Of a stretch of DNA of 53,049 nucleotides, positions 1-8,700 are shown in pieces. A program made the position numbers and the translations under genes. Numbering within the stretch: the first letter of the stretch is position 1; each line of letters begins with the position of its first letter. Source of the DNA: Paracoccaceae bacterium (GTDB lineage Bacteria > Pseudomonadota > Alphaproteobacteria > Rhodobacterales > Rhodobacteraceae); NCBI GenBank assembly GCA_014323785.1, contig JACONJ010000018.1, positions 1-53,049 of the forward strand, given 5' to 3'. A model generated the notes under the pieces. It made no database searches. It was not told the DNA's origin and saw only the letters and a list, made by a program, of their open reading frames with translations.

Positions 1-644
1 ACAGCAGTGGTGATGCCAAGGTTACCTGGAATGGTGGCACCATGCTATTGACCGGCGTTGCCCACACGGCCCTGACGGCAGAGGATTTCATCCTTCCCGA
101 AGCCGAAGTTGCCCCGGAACCTGCGCCACAACCTGCGCCTGAAGTCACACCTGAACCCACACCTGCTGCATCCAAGCCCAAGTATAAGGTGATCAAAGGG
201 AATGGTAACAACAATTCGTTGGCAGGCACCAATGGCAGGGACTCGATAAATGGGTATGCCGGAAACGATAAAATCATCGGACGTCAAGATGATGACATTA
301 TATCCGGTGGTAGTGGTGATGATTCCCTTATCGGAAACATCGGCAACGATACCCTTAGAGGGAACCTTGGTGACGACACCCTTATAGGTGGCCATGGAGA
401 TGATGTTATGACTGGTGGTCATAATGCAGACACATTTGTGTTCAAAACAGGCCACGGAAATGACATCATCACTGACTTTGCGGATGGTGTTGACTTGATC
501 CAAATCACCGCAAGCGGGGTTGGGTTTGATGACCTGACCATTTCCGACGATGGCAGTGCTGCAATCGTTACATGGGATGGTGGAACCATCACGCTGAATG
601 GTGTAGACCACACCGCACTGACGGCAGACGACTTTGTCTTCTAA
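1..644 (+). CDS. RTX calcium-binding repeat protein, C-terminal part (5' end outside window)
   Basis: The frame is open from base 3, so the gene starts upstream of the window. The visible part begins with the end of one terminal domain (TWNGGTMLLTGV, then HTALTAEDFI), followed by a Pro/Glu/Ala-rich linker (PEPAPQPAPEVTPEPTP). Nonapeptide RTX repeats follow (GNDTLRGN, GDDTLIGG, GDDVMTGG), then a second copy of the terminal domain that ends HTALTADDFVF. RTX repeats bind calcium outside the cell, and a C-terminal hydrophobic end of this kind is the usual signal for type I secretion; no secretion genes are visible here. The bases look AT-richer than the adjacent deo genes, which suggests transfer. 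The function (adhesin, enzyme or surface protein) cannot be told from this part. Confidence 0.85.
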   Translation, partial: SSGDAKVTWNGGTMLLTGVAHTALTAEDFILPEAEVAPEPAPQPAPEVTPEPTPAASKPKYKVIKGNGNNNSLAGTNGRDSINGYAGNDKIIGRQDDDIISGGSGDDSLIGNIGNDTLRGNLGDDTLIGGHGDDVMTGGHNADTFVFKTGHGNDIITDFADGVDLIQITASGVGFDDLTISDDGSAAIVTWDGGTITLNGVDHTALTADDFVF

Positions 645-670
645 GGGACACACCCCATAACGCCACAATC

Positions 671-703
671 ACGGCCCCCCTGACCACACATCAGGGGGGC
701 CGT
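671..703 (+). terminator. Strong hairpin terminator of the left RTX gene
   Basis: A perfect 13-bp stem (671-683 with 691-703) closes a 7-base loop (CCACACA) 26 bases after the RTX stop codon. There is no long T run after it. A decayed relative of the same hairpin, with the same loop core, occurs at 37754-37776. Confidence 0.75.
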
Positions 704-758
704 TATCCATGTGAAGGGCGGGGCCGCGCACGGGCGGCATGACTGACCCCCAACGGGC

Positions 759-787
759 TTGACAACGGCACAGGACGTGTGTTTACA
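759..787 (+). promoter_or_regulatory. Candidate sigma-70 promoter upstream of cdd
   Basis: TTGACA (759-764), a 17-base spacer, then TTTACA (782-787). The -35 box is perfect; the -10 box is weak. It could drive the deo genes (start 1123) or a short RNA ending at the terminator at 972-996. Nothing else coding is seen between 704 and 1122. Confidence 0.35.
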
Positions 788-971
788 GGACAAACTGCCC
801 AATACCATACGGGCAAAACACAGGCCGTGAAGGCCGCAACAGAAAGATCGGGAGAACACAACCCACGACTAAGACAGCAACCTGGAAGGCGTGACAGAGC
901 TGAAAAGAGAATAATTTGACTTCAACTTCACTTAATCTGCACCATGGCGAAAAGCCGCAAGCTGGCAGAAG

Positions 972-996
972 GGCCACCCGATGGGGTAGCCTTTTT
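972..996 (+). terminator. Intrinsic terminator inside a structured element upstream of cdd
   Basis: A GC-rich stem (GGCCACCC, 72-79 of the 900s, with GGGGTAGCC at 983-991, one internal mismatch) is followed directly by five T residues (992-996). It is enclosed by an outer stem, GCTGGC (961-966) with GCCAGC (999-1004). No reading frame of note ends here, so it may end a small RNA started near 790, or act as an attenuator ahead of cdd. Confidence 0.5.
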
Positions 997-1122
997 GCGC
1001 CAGCCTTGAAGCATGTTCCGAAATCTGTCCAAACACGGCAGGCTGCCCCGGCGGGCTTGCACCTGGGGCCGATGTCAGAGCAAACTGACTAACCCCGCAC
1101 AGCCCCGAAAGGTTTGCCACCC

Positions 1123-1515
1123 ATGTCGCTTCTTGCTGCCGCTGCCGCCGTGCGGTTGAATGCCTACGTGCCCTATTCCGGTTTCCGGGTCGGTGTGGCC
1201 CTGCGCAGCGTTGAAGGGCGGGAATTTTGCGGCTGCAACGTGGAAAACGCGGCCTATCCCGAAGGAACCTGTGCCGAAGCCGGGGCCATCGCAGCCATGA
1301 TCGCCGCGGGCGACACGCGCATTGCCGAGGTCGCGGTGATCGCCGACAGCCTGCGCCCTGTCCCGCCGTGTGGCGGTTGCCGCCAGAAACTGGCCGAATT
1401 TGCCGATGGTGATGTTATCGTCACATTGGCCACCATGGGCGGGGCCGCACTGTGTATAACCGTGGCTGAACTTCTTCCCGGTACCTTTGGCGCGGACCAT
1501 ATGAACCAAGCCTGA
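1123..1515 (+). CDS. cdd: Cytidine deaminase
   Basis: Hydrolyses cytidine and deoxycytidine to uridine and deoxyuridine plus ammonia in the cytoplasm, the first step of pyrimidine nucleoside salvage. The 130 residues match the small tetrameric family. Zinc and catalytic motifs are present: TCAE with Cys50 and Glu52, and PPCGGCRQ with Cys83 and Cys86; CNVENAAYPEGTC is the typical lead-in. I chose ATG 1123, which has GAAAGG upstream, over the in-frame TTG at 1114. It is the first gene of a five-gene deo block, four bases before deoA. Related genomes usually have a purine nucleoside phosphorylase gene just before it; here an RTX gene takes that place. Confidence 0.95.
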   Translation: MSLLAAAAAVRLNAYVPYSGFRVGVALRSVEGREFCGCNVENAAYPEGTCAEAGAIAAMIAAGDTRIAEVAVIADSLRPVPPCGGCRQKLAEFADGDVIVTLATMGGAALCITVAELLPGTFGADHMNQA

Positions 1516-1519
1516 CCCC

Positions 1520-2830
1520 ATGATGGACCCTCGCGCGATTCTGATAAAACTTCGGGAGGGTACCCCCCTGACCAAAGCCGAGCTCTTCTGGTTCACCAAG
1601 GGGCTCGCCACGGGCCAGGTCACCGATATGCAGGCAGGGGCCTTTGCCATGGCGGTCTGCACCCGGGGCCTGACCCGCAAAAACCGTGTGCATCTGACCA
1701 GCGGCATGCTGCACAGCGGAACAATCCTGCGATGGGATCTGCCTGGCCCGGTTCTGGACAAGCATTCAACCGGCGGGGTGGGCGATGCGGTTTCGCTGCT
1801 GCTGGCCCCGGCCCTGGCGGCCTGTGGTGCCTATGTTCCGATGATTTCGGGCCGGGGTCTGGGCCACACCGGCGGCACGCTTGATAAACTTGAGGCAATC
1901 CCGAACTACCGCACGCAGGTTGGCGTGGATGAATTCCAGGAGCTGGTCGCCGATACTGGCTGCGCCATCGTCGGGGCCAACCCCGCGCTTGCCCCCGCGG
2001 ACCGGCGGCTTTACGGGGTGCGCGATGTCACCGGGACGGTCGAGAGCATCGACCTGATCACGGCCTCGATCCTGTCAAAAAAACTGGCCGCGGGGCTCGG
2101 GGCCCTGATCCTGGATGTAAAGGTTGGCACGGGGGCCTTCATGGCCAGTGCCGATGATGCCGTGGCCCTGGCCCGATCCCTGGTCGAAACGGCACAGGGG
2201 GCAGGCTGCATGTGCGCCGCGCTGATCACCGATATGAACCAGCCCTGCGCCCGCTCGGCGGGCACCGCGCTGGAGGTGAACGAGGTGATGGACATCCTTG
2301 GCGGTGCCATGCCCGACAGCCCCCTGCGCCGCCTGACGATTGCCCTGGGCGGGGAGATCCTGGCCCTGGGCGGGCTGGCCGCTGATATCGAGGACGGCAA
2401 AAGCCGTATCGCCGATGCGCTAACCTCTGGCCAGGCGATGGAGCGTTTCGGTGCCATGGTCGCCGCCCTTGGGGGGCCGACGGATTTTACCGCGCGCTGG
2501 CGCGATCACCTGCCCGCCGCCCGCGTGATTCTGGACGTGCATGGCGATACGGACGGCTATGTTGCAGGCATTGACACCCGCACCCTGGGAGAGGTCGTGG
2601 TGCATCTGGGCGGCGGGCGCCTGGTGGCCACCGATACCATCGATCCGGCAGTCGGCCTGTCCGATATCGCGCCGATTGGTGCCTTCGTTGATGCAGAACG
2701 CCCGCTGGCACGCATTCATGCGACCGATGCCGCCAGGGCCAGGGCCCTGGCGCAAAAGCTGCGGCACGCCTACCGCCTGGCCGAAACCGCAAGGGCCGCG
2801 CCGCCCCTGTTTCACACAAGGATCAGCTGA
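1520..2830 (+). CDS. deoA: Thymidine phosphorylase
   Basis: Splits thymidine (and deoxyuridine) with phosphate to the base and 2-deoxyribose-1-phosphate, which DeoB then isomerises. The 436-residue length fits the homodimeric bacterial enzyme. Family signatures are clear: DKHSTGGVGD at residues 80-89 (phosphate site) and SGRGLGHTGGTLDKLE at 110-125. Two adjacent ATG codons (1520 and 1523) could start it; the difference is one residue. It follows cdd after four bases and its stop overlaps the deoB start by one base, so the two are translationally coupled. Confidence 0.97.
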   Translation: MMDPRAILIKLREGTPLTKAELFWFTKGLATGQVTDMQAGAFAMAVCTRGLTRKNRVHLTSGMLHSGTILRWDLPGPVLDKHSTGGVGDAVSLLLAPALAACGAYVPMISGRGLGHTGGTLDKLEAIPNYRTQVGVDEFQELVADTGCAIVGANPALAPADRRLYGVRDVTGTVESIDLITASILSKKLAAGLGALILDVKVGTGAFMASADDAVALARSLVETAQGAGCMCAALITDMNQPCARSAGTALEVNEVMDILGGAMPDSPLRRLTIALGGEILALGGLAADIEDGKSRIADALTSGQAMERFGAMVAALGGPTDFTARWRDHLPAARVILDVHGDTDGYVAGIDTRTLGEVVVHLGGGRLVATDTIDPAVGLSDIAPIGAFVDAERPLARIHATDAARARALAQKLRHAYRLAETARAAPPLFHTRIS

Positions 2831-4038
2831 TGCCGCGCGCGTTTCTGGTGGTGATGGATTCCGTCGGCGTGGGCGGGGCCCCGGATGCGGGGGGCTTCTT
2901 CAATGGCGATGTGCCGGACACCGGTGCCAATACGCTTGCCCATATCGCGCAACGGTGCGCCGCCGGCATGGCCGGCACGGGGCGCGGTGGCCGCTTGCAT
3001 ATGCCGGTGCTGGACAGCCTGGGCCTGGGTGCGGCAGCACGGCTGGCGGGCGGGGAACCGGTGCCGGGGCTGGACGCTGCGCCCACGGGGCTTTGGGGCG
3101 CGGCAGAGGCAACCTCACCCGGCAAGGACACACCATCAGGCCATTGGGAATTGGCCGGGGTGCCCGTCCCCTGGGATTGGACCTGTTTCCCCGATACCGA
3201 ACCATGCTTTCCTGACCATCTGGTTCAGGCCGTGCAGGACATCGCGGGGGTAAAGGGAATTTTGGGCAACCGCCACGCGTCCGGCACAGCCATCATCGCC
3301 AGGGAAGGGGCGCGGCATCAGCAGACCGGCTGGCCAATCTGCTACACGTCAGCCGACAGCGTCTTTCAGATCGCCGCGCACGAGGTCAGTTTCGGCCTCA
3401 ACCGCCTGCTGGCCCTCTGCGCAGGCATGGCCCCCCTGGTGCATGACATGAAGGTGGGCCGGGTCATCGCCCGGCCGTTCATTGGCGCACCAGGCGCCTA
3501 TCGGCGCACCGCCAGCCGCCGGGATTATGCCATCGCCCCGCCCGCCCCAACCTTGTGCGACTGGGCCCAAACCGCGGGCCGCCGGGTACACGCCATCGGC
3601 AAAATCACGGATATCTTCGCTGGCCAGGGCATGGACGATGGTGTCAGGGGCGATGACCGCACGCTTGTGCGGCACCTTTCTGATGCTGTGGTCAGGGCCG
3701 AAGACAGCAGCCTGACCTTTGCCAATTTTGTTGAGTTCGACAGCCTTTTCGGACACCGCCGCGACGTTGCGGGTTATGCCCGGCATTTGGAATGGTTTGA
3801 TGCCGCCCTGCCGCCAATCCTGGCCGCACTGCGCCCCGATGACCTGATGCTGTTCACCGCCGATCACGGGAATGATCCCGCCTGGCCCGGCACCGATCAT
3901 ACGCGGGAACGGGTGCCGGTGGTGGCGGCGGGCCCCCGTTCGGGGCATATCGGGCTGCGCGGGTTTGCCGATGTTGCCACCTCAATCGCGGCGCATCTGG
4001 GCATCCGCGCCCAGGGGCCGGGGCAGAGTTTCCTGTGA
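2830..4038 (+). CDS. deoB: Phosphopentomutase
   Basis: Interconverts (deoxy)ribose-1-phosphate and -5-phosphate, linking nucleoside phosphorylases to central metabolism. It belongs to the alkaline-phosphatase-like metalloenzymes. Metal-binding motifs are visible: VVMDSVGVGG with Asp10 near the start, and TADHGNDPAWPGTDHT near residues 343-358. The phosphorylated residue region reads KDTPSGHWE, with Ser just before GHWE where well-studied enzymes have Thr; either can carry phosphate. The 402-residue length is usual. The start overlaps the deoA stop (TGATG), and the add start overlaps its own stop. Confidence 0.96.
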   Translation: MPRAFLVVMDSVGVGGAPDAGGFFNGDVPDTGANTLAHIAQRCAAGMAGTGRGGRLHMPVLDSLGLGAAARLAGGEPVPGLDAAPTGLWGAAEATSPGKDTPSGHWELAGVPVPWDWTCFPDTEPCFPDHLVQAVQDIAGVKGILGNRHASGTAIIAREGARHQQTGWPICYTSADSVFQIAAHEVSFGLNRLLALCAGMAPLVHDMKVGRVIARPFIGAPGAYRRTASRRDYAIAPPAPTLCDWAQTAGRRVHAIGKITDIFAGQGMDDGVRGDDRTLVRHLSDAVVRAEDSSLTFANFVEFDSLFGHRRDVAGYARHLEWFDAALPPILAALRPDDLMLFTADHGNDPAWPGTDHTRERVPVVAAGPRSGHIGLRGFADVATSIAAHLGIRAQGPGQSFL

Positions 4039-5018
4039 CCACGCACGCCATGCCCAGGATTGAACTGCACCTGCACCTGGAAGGCGGAGCACCAGCGGAC
4101 TTCATCCGGGGCCTGGCCGCGGAACAGGGCGTTGATCTCGGCCGGATATTCACCGGAGAAGGCAGCTATGCCTGTCGCGACTTTACCCGGTTACGAAGGG
4201 TCCAGGCAGCTACAACCAGTGTCCTGACCAGCCCGGAAGCGTATCACCGCCTGACCCGTGCGGTGCTGGCCGAAAGCGCGGCGCATGGCGTGATCTATAC
4301 CGAAGCGTTCCTGAGCCCTGATGCCTGTGGCAACGGTGACCCGGTCGCCTGGCAGGAATATCTGGCCGCAATTCAAGACGCCGCCGCCAGGGCCCAGGCC
4401 CAGGATGGCATCACGTTGCGCGGAATCGTAACCGCGCACCGCCATTTCGGCCTGGACAGGGCCAAAGCGGTTGCCCTGTGCGCCGCCGAAACCGCGGGAT
4501 CCTTTGTCCGCGGCTTCGGCATTGCAGGGGATGGGATGGCGGGCAAACTGCGCGATTTCGCCTGGGGCTTCGATTGCGCACGCGAGGCGGGATTGCACCT
4601 TACCGCCCATGCCGGGGAACGGGGCGGGGCACCCTCGGTATGGGAGGCACTGCAGATTTTGCGCGTGGAACGAATCGGTCACGGGGTGCAGGCCATTGAT
4701 GACCCCGCACTGGTGGACCACCTGGCCGAATCCGGCACCGTGCTGGAATGCTGCCCGGGGGCCGACATAGCACTGGGCCTCTGTCCCGACTGGCCCGGCC
4801 ACCCGATCAACCAGTTGCGCACGGCCGGGGTCAAGGTCACGGTCTCAACCGACGCACCGCCGTTTTTTCACACCACGATGACGGTGGAATACGACCGCCT
4901 GGCTAAGACCTTTGGCTGGGACGCGGCGGTGTTTGCGGATATTACCCAAACGGCGTTGCACGCGGCGTTCTGTGACAAAGACACCCGCGCCGCCCTCGCC
5001 AGGAAACTGGAGGCATGA
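4035..5018 (+). CDS. add: Adenosine deaminase family protein
   Basis: Predicted to deaminate adenosine/deoxyadenosine to inosine. The 327-residue TIM-barrel amidohydrolase has the zinc motif ELHLHLEG (His12, His14), HAGE (His192, Glu195), RIGHG (His216) and the metal/catalytic Asp273. GTG at 4035 overlaps the deoB stop (GTGA). Two expected positions differ. The family Asp-Asp pair is STDAPP here (Asp273-Ala274), so the residue that normally contacts the purine ring is lost. The usual CPxSN region reads CCPGADIALG. The enzyme may therefore prefer another purine nucleoside or adenine; the operon place supports nucleoside salvage. Confidence 0.88.
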   Translation: MTTHAMPRIELHLHLEGGAPADFIRGLAAEQGVDLGRIFTGEGSYACRDFTRLRRVQAATTSVLTSPEAYHRLTRAVLAESAAHGVIYTEAFLSPDACGNGDPVAWQEYLAAIQDAAARAQAQDGITLRGIVTAHRHFGLDRAKAVALCAAETAGSFVRGFGIAGDGMAGKLRDFAWGFDCAREAGLHLTAHAGERGGAPSVWEALQILRVERIGHGVQAIDDPALVDHLAESGTVLECCPGADIALGLCPDWPGHPINQLRTAGVKVTVSTDAPPFFHTTMTVEYDRLAKTFGWDAAVFADITQTALHAAFCDKDTRAALARKLEA

Positions 5019-5651
5019 ATGCACCCCCACCTGACTGTCGTTGACCACCCCCTGGTGCAGCACAAACTTGGCCTGATGCGCGACAAGGATACCTCTACCG
5101 CTGTCTTTCGCCAGTTGCTGCGAGAGGTCAGCCAGCTTCTGGCCTATGAGATCACGCGCGAATTGCCGATGACCACAAAGCCGATCCAGACCCCCCTGCA
5201 AAGGATGGACGCACCACATCTTGCAGGCAAGAAACTGGCACTGGTGTCCATCCTGCGGGCGGGCAATGGCCTGCTGGACGGGATACTGGAACTGATCCCC
5301 CACGCCCGCGTCGGCTTTGTCGGCCTCTATCGGGATGAACAAACGCTAAAGCCGGTGCAATACTACGTCAAGGTTCCGACGGACCTTGGGGGGCGTATGG
5401 TCATCGCCGTTGACCCGATGCTGGCCACGGGCAATTCCTCGGTCGCCGCCGTGGATCTCCTGAAACAGGCGGGGGCAAAAAACATCCGCTTTCTGTGCCT
5501 TCTGGCCGCCCCCGAAGGCGTGGCCCGGATGCGGGATGCACACCCCGATACACCCATCGTGACGGCGGCAATTGACAGCCATTTGGACGGGAACGGCTAT
5601 ATCGTCCCCGGTCTGGGGGATGCAGGGGATCGGATGTTCGGCACAAAATAA
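5019..5651 (+). CDS. upp: Uracil phosphoribosyltransferase
   Basis: Joins uracil, freed by the nucleoside phosphorylases, to PRPP to give UMP. The 210 residues fit the family. The PRPP-binding loop [11 protein letters not shown] lies near residues 131-141, and the C-terminal uracil-site region [12 protein letters not shown] is intact. ATG 5019 follows the add stop directly and has a good ribosome site (CTGGAGG) inside the end of add. It is the last gene of the deo block. No clear terminator follows; the next 129 bases lead into the accessory island. Confidence 0.97.
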   Translation: MHPHLTVVDHPLVQHKLGLMRDKDTSTAVFRQLLREVSQLLAYEITRELPMTTKPIQTPLQRMDAPHLAGKKLALVSILRAGNGLLDGILELIPHARVGFVGLYRDEQTLKPVQYYVKVPTDLGGRMVIAVDPMLATGNSSVAAVDLLKQAGAKNIRFLCLLAAPEGVARMRDAHPDTPIVTAAIDSHLDGNGYIVPGLGDAGDRMFGTK

Positions 5652-5664
5652 CCAATCCCCGCCC

Positions 5665-5693
5665 TTGACATGACCGCACGCCTCTGGCATGGT
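5665..5693 (+). promoter_or_regulatory. Candidate promoter of the accessory operon
   Basis: TTGACA (5665-5670), 17 bases, then CATGGT (5688-5693), which keeps the two best conserved -10 bases (A at 2, T at 6). It lies 88 bases before the methyltransferase/nuclease gene and is the only promoter-like site I see between upp and the island. Confidence 0.4.
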
Positions 5694-5780
5694 TTCCACT
5701 AGGGTTCCCCCGCCACCGGTGAAGGGCGGCGGGCACGCCGAATGCGCCGGGCGGGATAATGTGCAGGACGTTAATTACGC

Positions 5781-8700
5781 ATGGGTCAGTATGCTCCGTC
5801 GCAATCGGGTTCATTGTTCACGCAGGACTATCTGACCAGCGCGATCCGGCGGGAACCCGCATATCAAACGTTCAATGCCCGTGCGCTGGCCGATGCGCTC
5901 CGGCCGATTTTTACCGCGTTCCCGACGGAGCACACCCCATCGGAAGCCAGGACCGAGGATGACCTCATCTGGAAAATCCTGGGGGTTTTGGGCTGGCACC
6001 ACACGGAACGGCAGGTTCCCCTTGCCCCCAGGGGCCGCGACAACATCCCCGACGGCCTGCTGTTTCTTGATGAACAGGCCAAGGCCCAGGCCAACACCCA
6101 TACAGATGCCTGGAAAAAATATCAGCACGGCACCGTCATCGTGGAATCCAAGCGCTGGTACCGCCCTCTGGACCGGGGAACTTCGGAACAGGATGAGGTG
6201 ACAGCCCCCGCAACCCAGATGCTGCGGTATCTGCGGCGCGGCGATGATCTGACCAGGGGCGCAGTGCGCTGGGGGTTCCTGACCAATGGAGCGGTCTGGC
6301 GGCTTTATTTTCAGGGGGTCAGGTCCATATCGGAACAGTTCTTTGAAACCGACCTGGCCGCACTTTTGCACACAGAAAGCACCGCCGCCGGGGATGACCC
6401 AACACGTGATCACTGGCTCAGGGTCTTTGCCCTTGTGTTCGGTCGGGACTCCTTTGTGCCATCCGCCCCGGACCACCGCACATTTCACATCAAGGCCCTT
6501 GATGAGGGCTGGTTTTATGAGGAACGGGTTACCCGAAACCTCTCTGAAATGGTGTTTCAGACAGTGTTTCCGAACCTGGCCAAAGCCATCGCACTGAACA
6601 GGCCAGACGCCGCCCTTGATGATGTGCGCCAGGCCACGCTGATCCTGCTGTATCGGCTTCTGTTTCTTCTGTATGCCGAGGATCGGAACCTGCTGCCCGT
6701 CGGGGATCACCGCTACGATGATTACGGCCTGCGGGACGCGATCCGCGGCGATGTCCGCCGCCGGAAAGACCGCAATGATATCTTCTCGGACACGCAGGAC
6801 AGGTATTGGTGTGCCATCGACGGCTTGTGCCGCGCCCTTGACACGGGGGACGCCTCCATCGGATTGCCGCCCTATAATGGCGGGCTGTTCAGCCGAACGG
6901 AAACGCCGCTTCTGGATGCGGTACACATCCCCGACAAGGTGATGGCCCAGGTGATCGACCTGCTAAGTTACGAACAGCAGGACGGCCAGCGCAGATATAT
7001 CAATTACCGTGATCTGTCGGTGCAGCAACTGGGCTCCATCTATGAACGCCTGCTTGAATTTGAGCTCAGGCGCGATCCCATGGACGGACCCGTGGACGGA
7101 ATCACGATCCGGCCCAACATCATGGCCCGGAAAATCTCGGGCTCCTACTATACCCCGGATGCGCTTGTCACCCTGATCATCAGGGAAACCCTGGCCCCGC
7201 TGATCGCCGACAGGCGCAGGGCCTTCAGGGACAGGGCCGATGCCCTGGAAGGGGCCGATATCGCCGAGGCCGACAAACTCCGCCAACTGCGCACAACTGA
7301 TCCTGCCCAGGCCCTGCTGACCTTGAAAATCTGCGACCCGGCGATGGGTTCCGGCCATTTCCTGGTCAGCCTGGTGGATTACCTGGCGGATACAGTGATC
7401 GAAACCCTGGCCGAGGGCACCAGCACCGTGGACTGGGCGCAGGAACCCTACACCTCCCCCCTGGCAGGGCGCATTGCCGACATCCGCACGACGATCACAA
7501 AGAACGCCGAAGCGAACGGCTGGACCATTGATCCCGCGCAGCTGGATGACCGGCACATCGTGCGGCGCATGGTTCTGAAACGCTGCGTCTATGGCGTGGA
7601 CAAAAACCCGATGGCCGTGGAACTGGCCAAATTGTCCCTGTGGCTGCACACGTTCACCACGGGTGCGCCCCTGTCCTTTCTTGACCATCACCTGCGCTGC
7701 GGCGACAGCCTCTTCGGGGCCTGGGTCAACAATACCGCATCGCGGAACAAAACGGCTGACCTGTTCCTGTGCGGCCCGGTTCAAAACGCACTGGACAGTG
7801 CCGGGCGCATGAAGGCCATTGATCATCTGACCGACGCCGAGATTGCCGAGGCCCACAAATCCGCCGCGCTGTTTGCCGAAGTGGAAAGGATGACCACCCC
7901 CCTGGATAAATTCCTGTCGCTCACCCATGCTCTCGACTGGCTGAACCCTGACAAGGGCGGGATCTCTGCCATCACCGAATGGCGGGACGGCAATTTCGGC
8001 GATCCGGTGGCCATTGCCGCAGGCGCGAACCTGATCCCGCCGGCAAACGGCAACGGCCGCACGCAGGCGATGCTCACCACCTTCGAAACCCTTCTGAAGC
8101 AGGCACAAACGCTGATCCGTCAGGAACACTTTCTGAACTGGCAGGTGGCCTTTCCCGGTGTCTGGTCGGCTTGGGAACAGGACGGCCTGACCGGCGGCTT
8201 TGATGCCGTCATCGGCAACCCGCCGTGGGATCGGATCAAATTGCAACGGGTGGAATGGTTCGCCCAACGGAACCCTGAAATCGCAATGGCCCCCAGGGCA
8301 GCGGACAGAACGGCGATGATCCGCGCCCTGGAGGCCAGGGATGACCCACTCTTTGCCGATTACGCCCGCGCCAGGGATCGCACCGCCGCCATGGCCCGCA
8401 TGGCCCGGCGGGGCGGGGATTACCCCCTGCTCTCAGGCGGGGACATCAACCTGTATTCCCTGTTCGTGGAACGGGCCCTGGCCCTGCTGGCCCCCGGCGG
8501 CGTGATGGGCCTGCTGACGCCCTCGGGCATTGCCGCCGATAAAACGGCCGCCCCCTTCTTCCGCCGTCTTTCCACCACCGGGCGAATCAAGGCCCTCTAT
8601 GATTTTGAAAACCGGAAAATCTTCTTCCCCGATGTGGGCCGTGTCAAATTCTGCGTCTTCGTCGCCTCCCGCACCCGCCGCTTTGCGCAGACCCACTGCG

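Noticed and set aside
5811..8267. Long minus-strand frames opposite the methyltransferase/nuclease gene
   Set aside because: High GC keeps shadow frames open; no ribosome sites or motifs, while the plus-strand frame has clear catalytic motifs.
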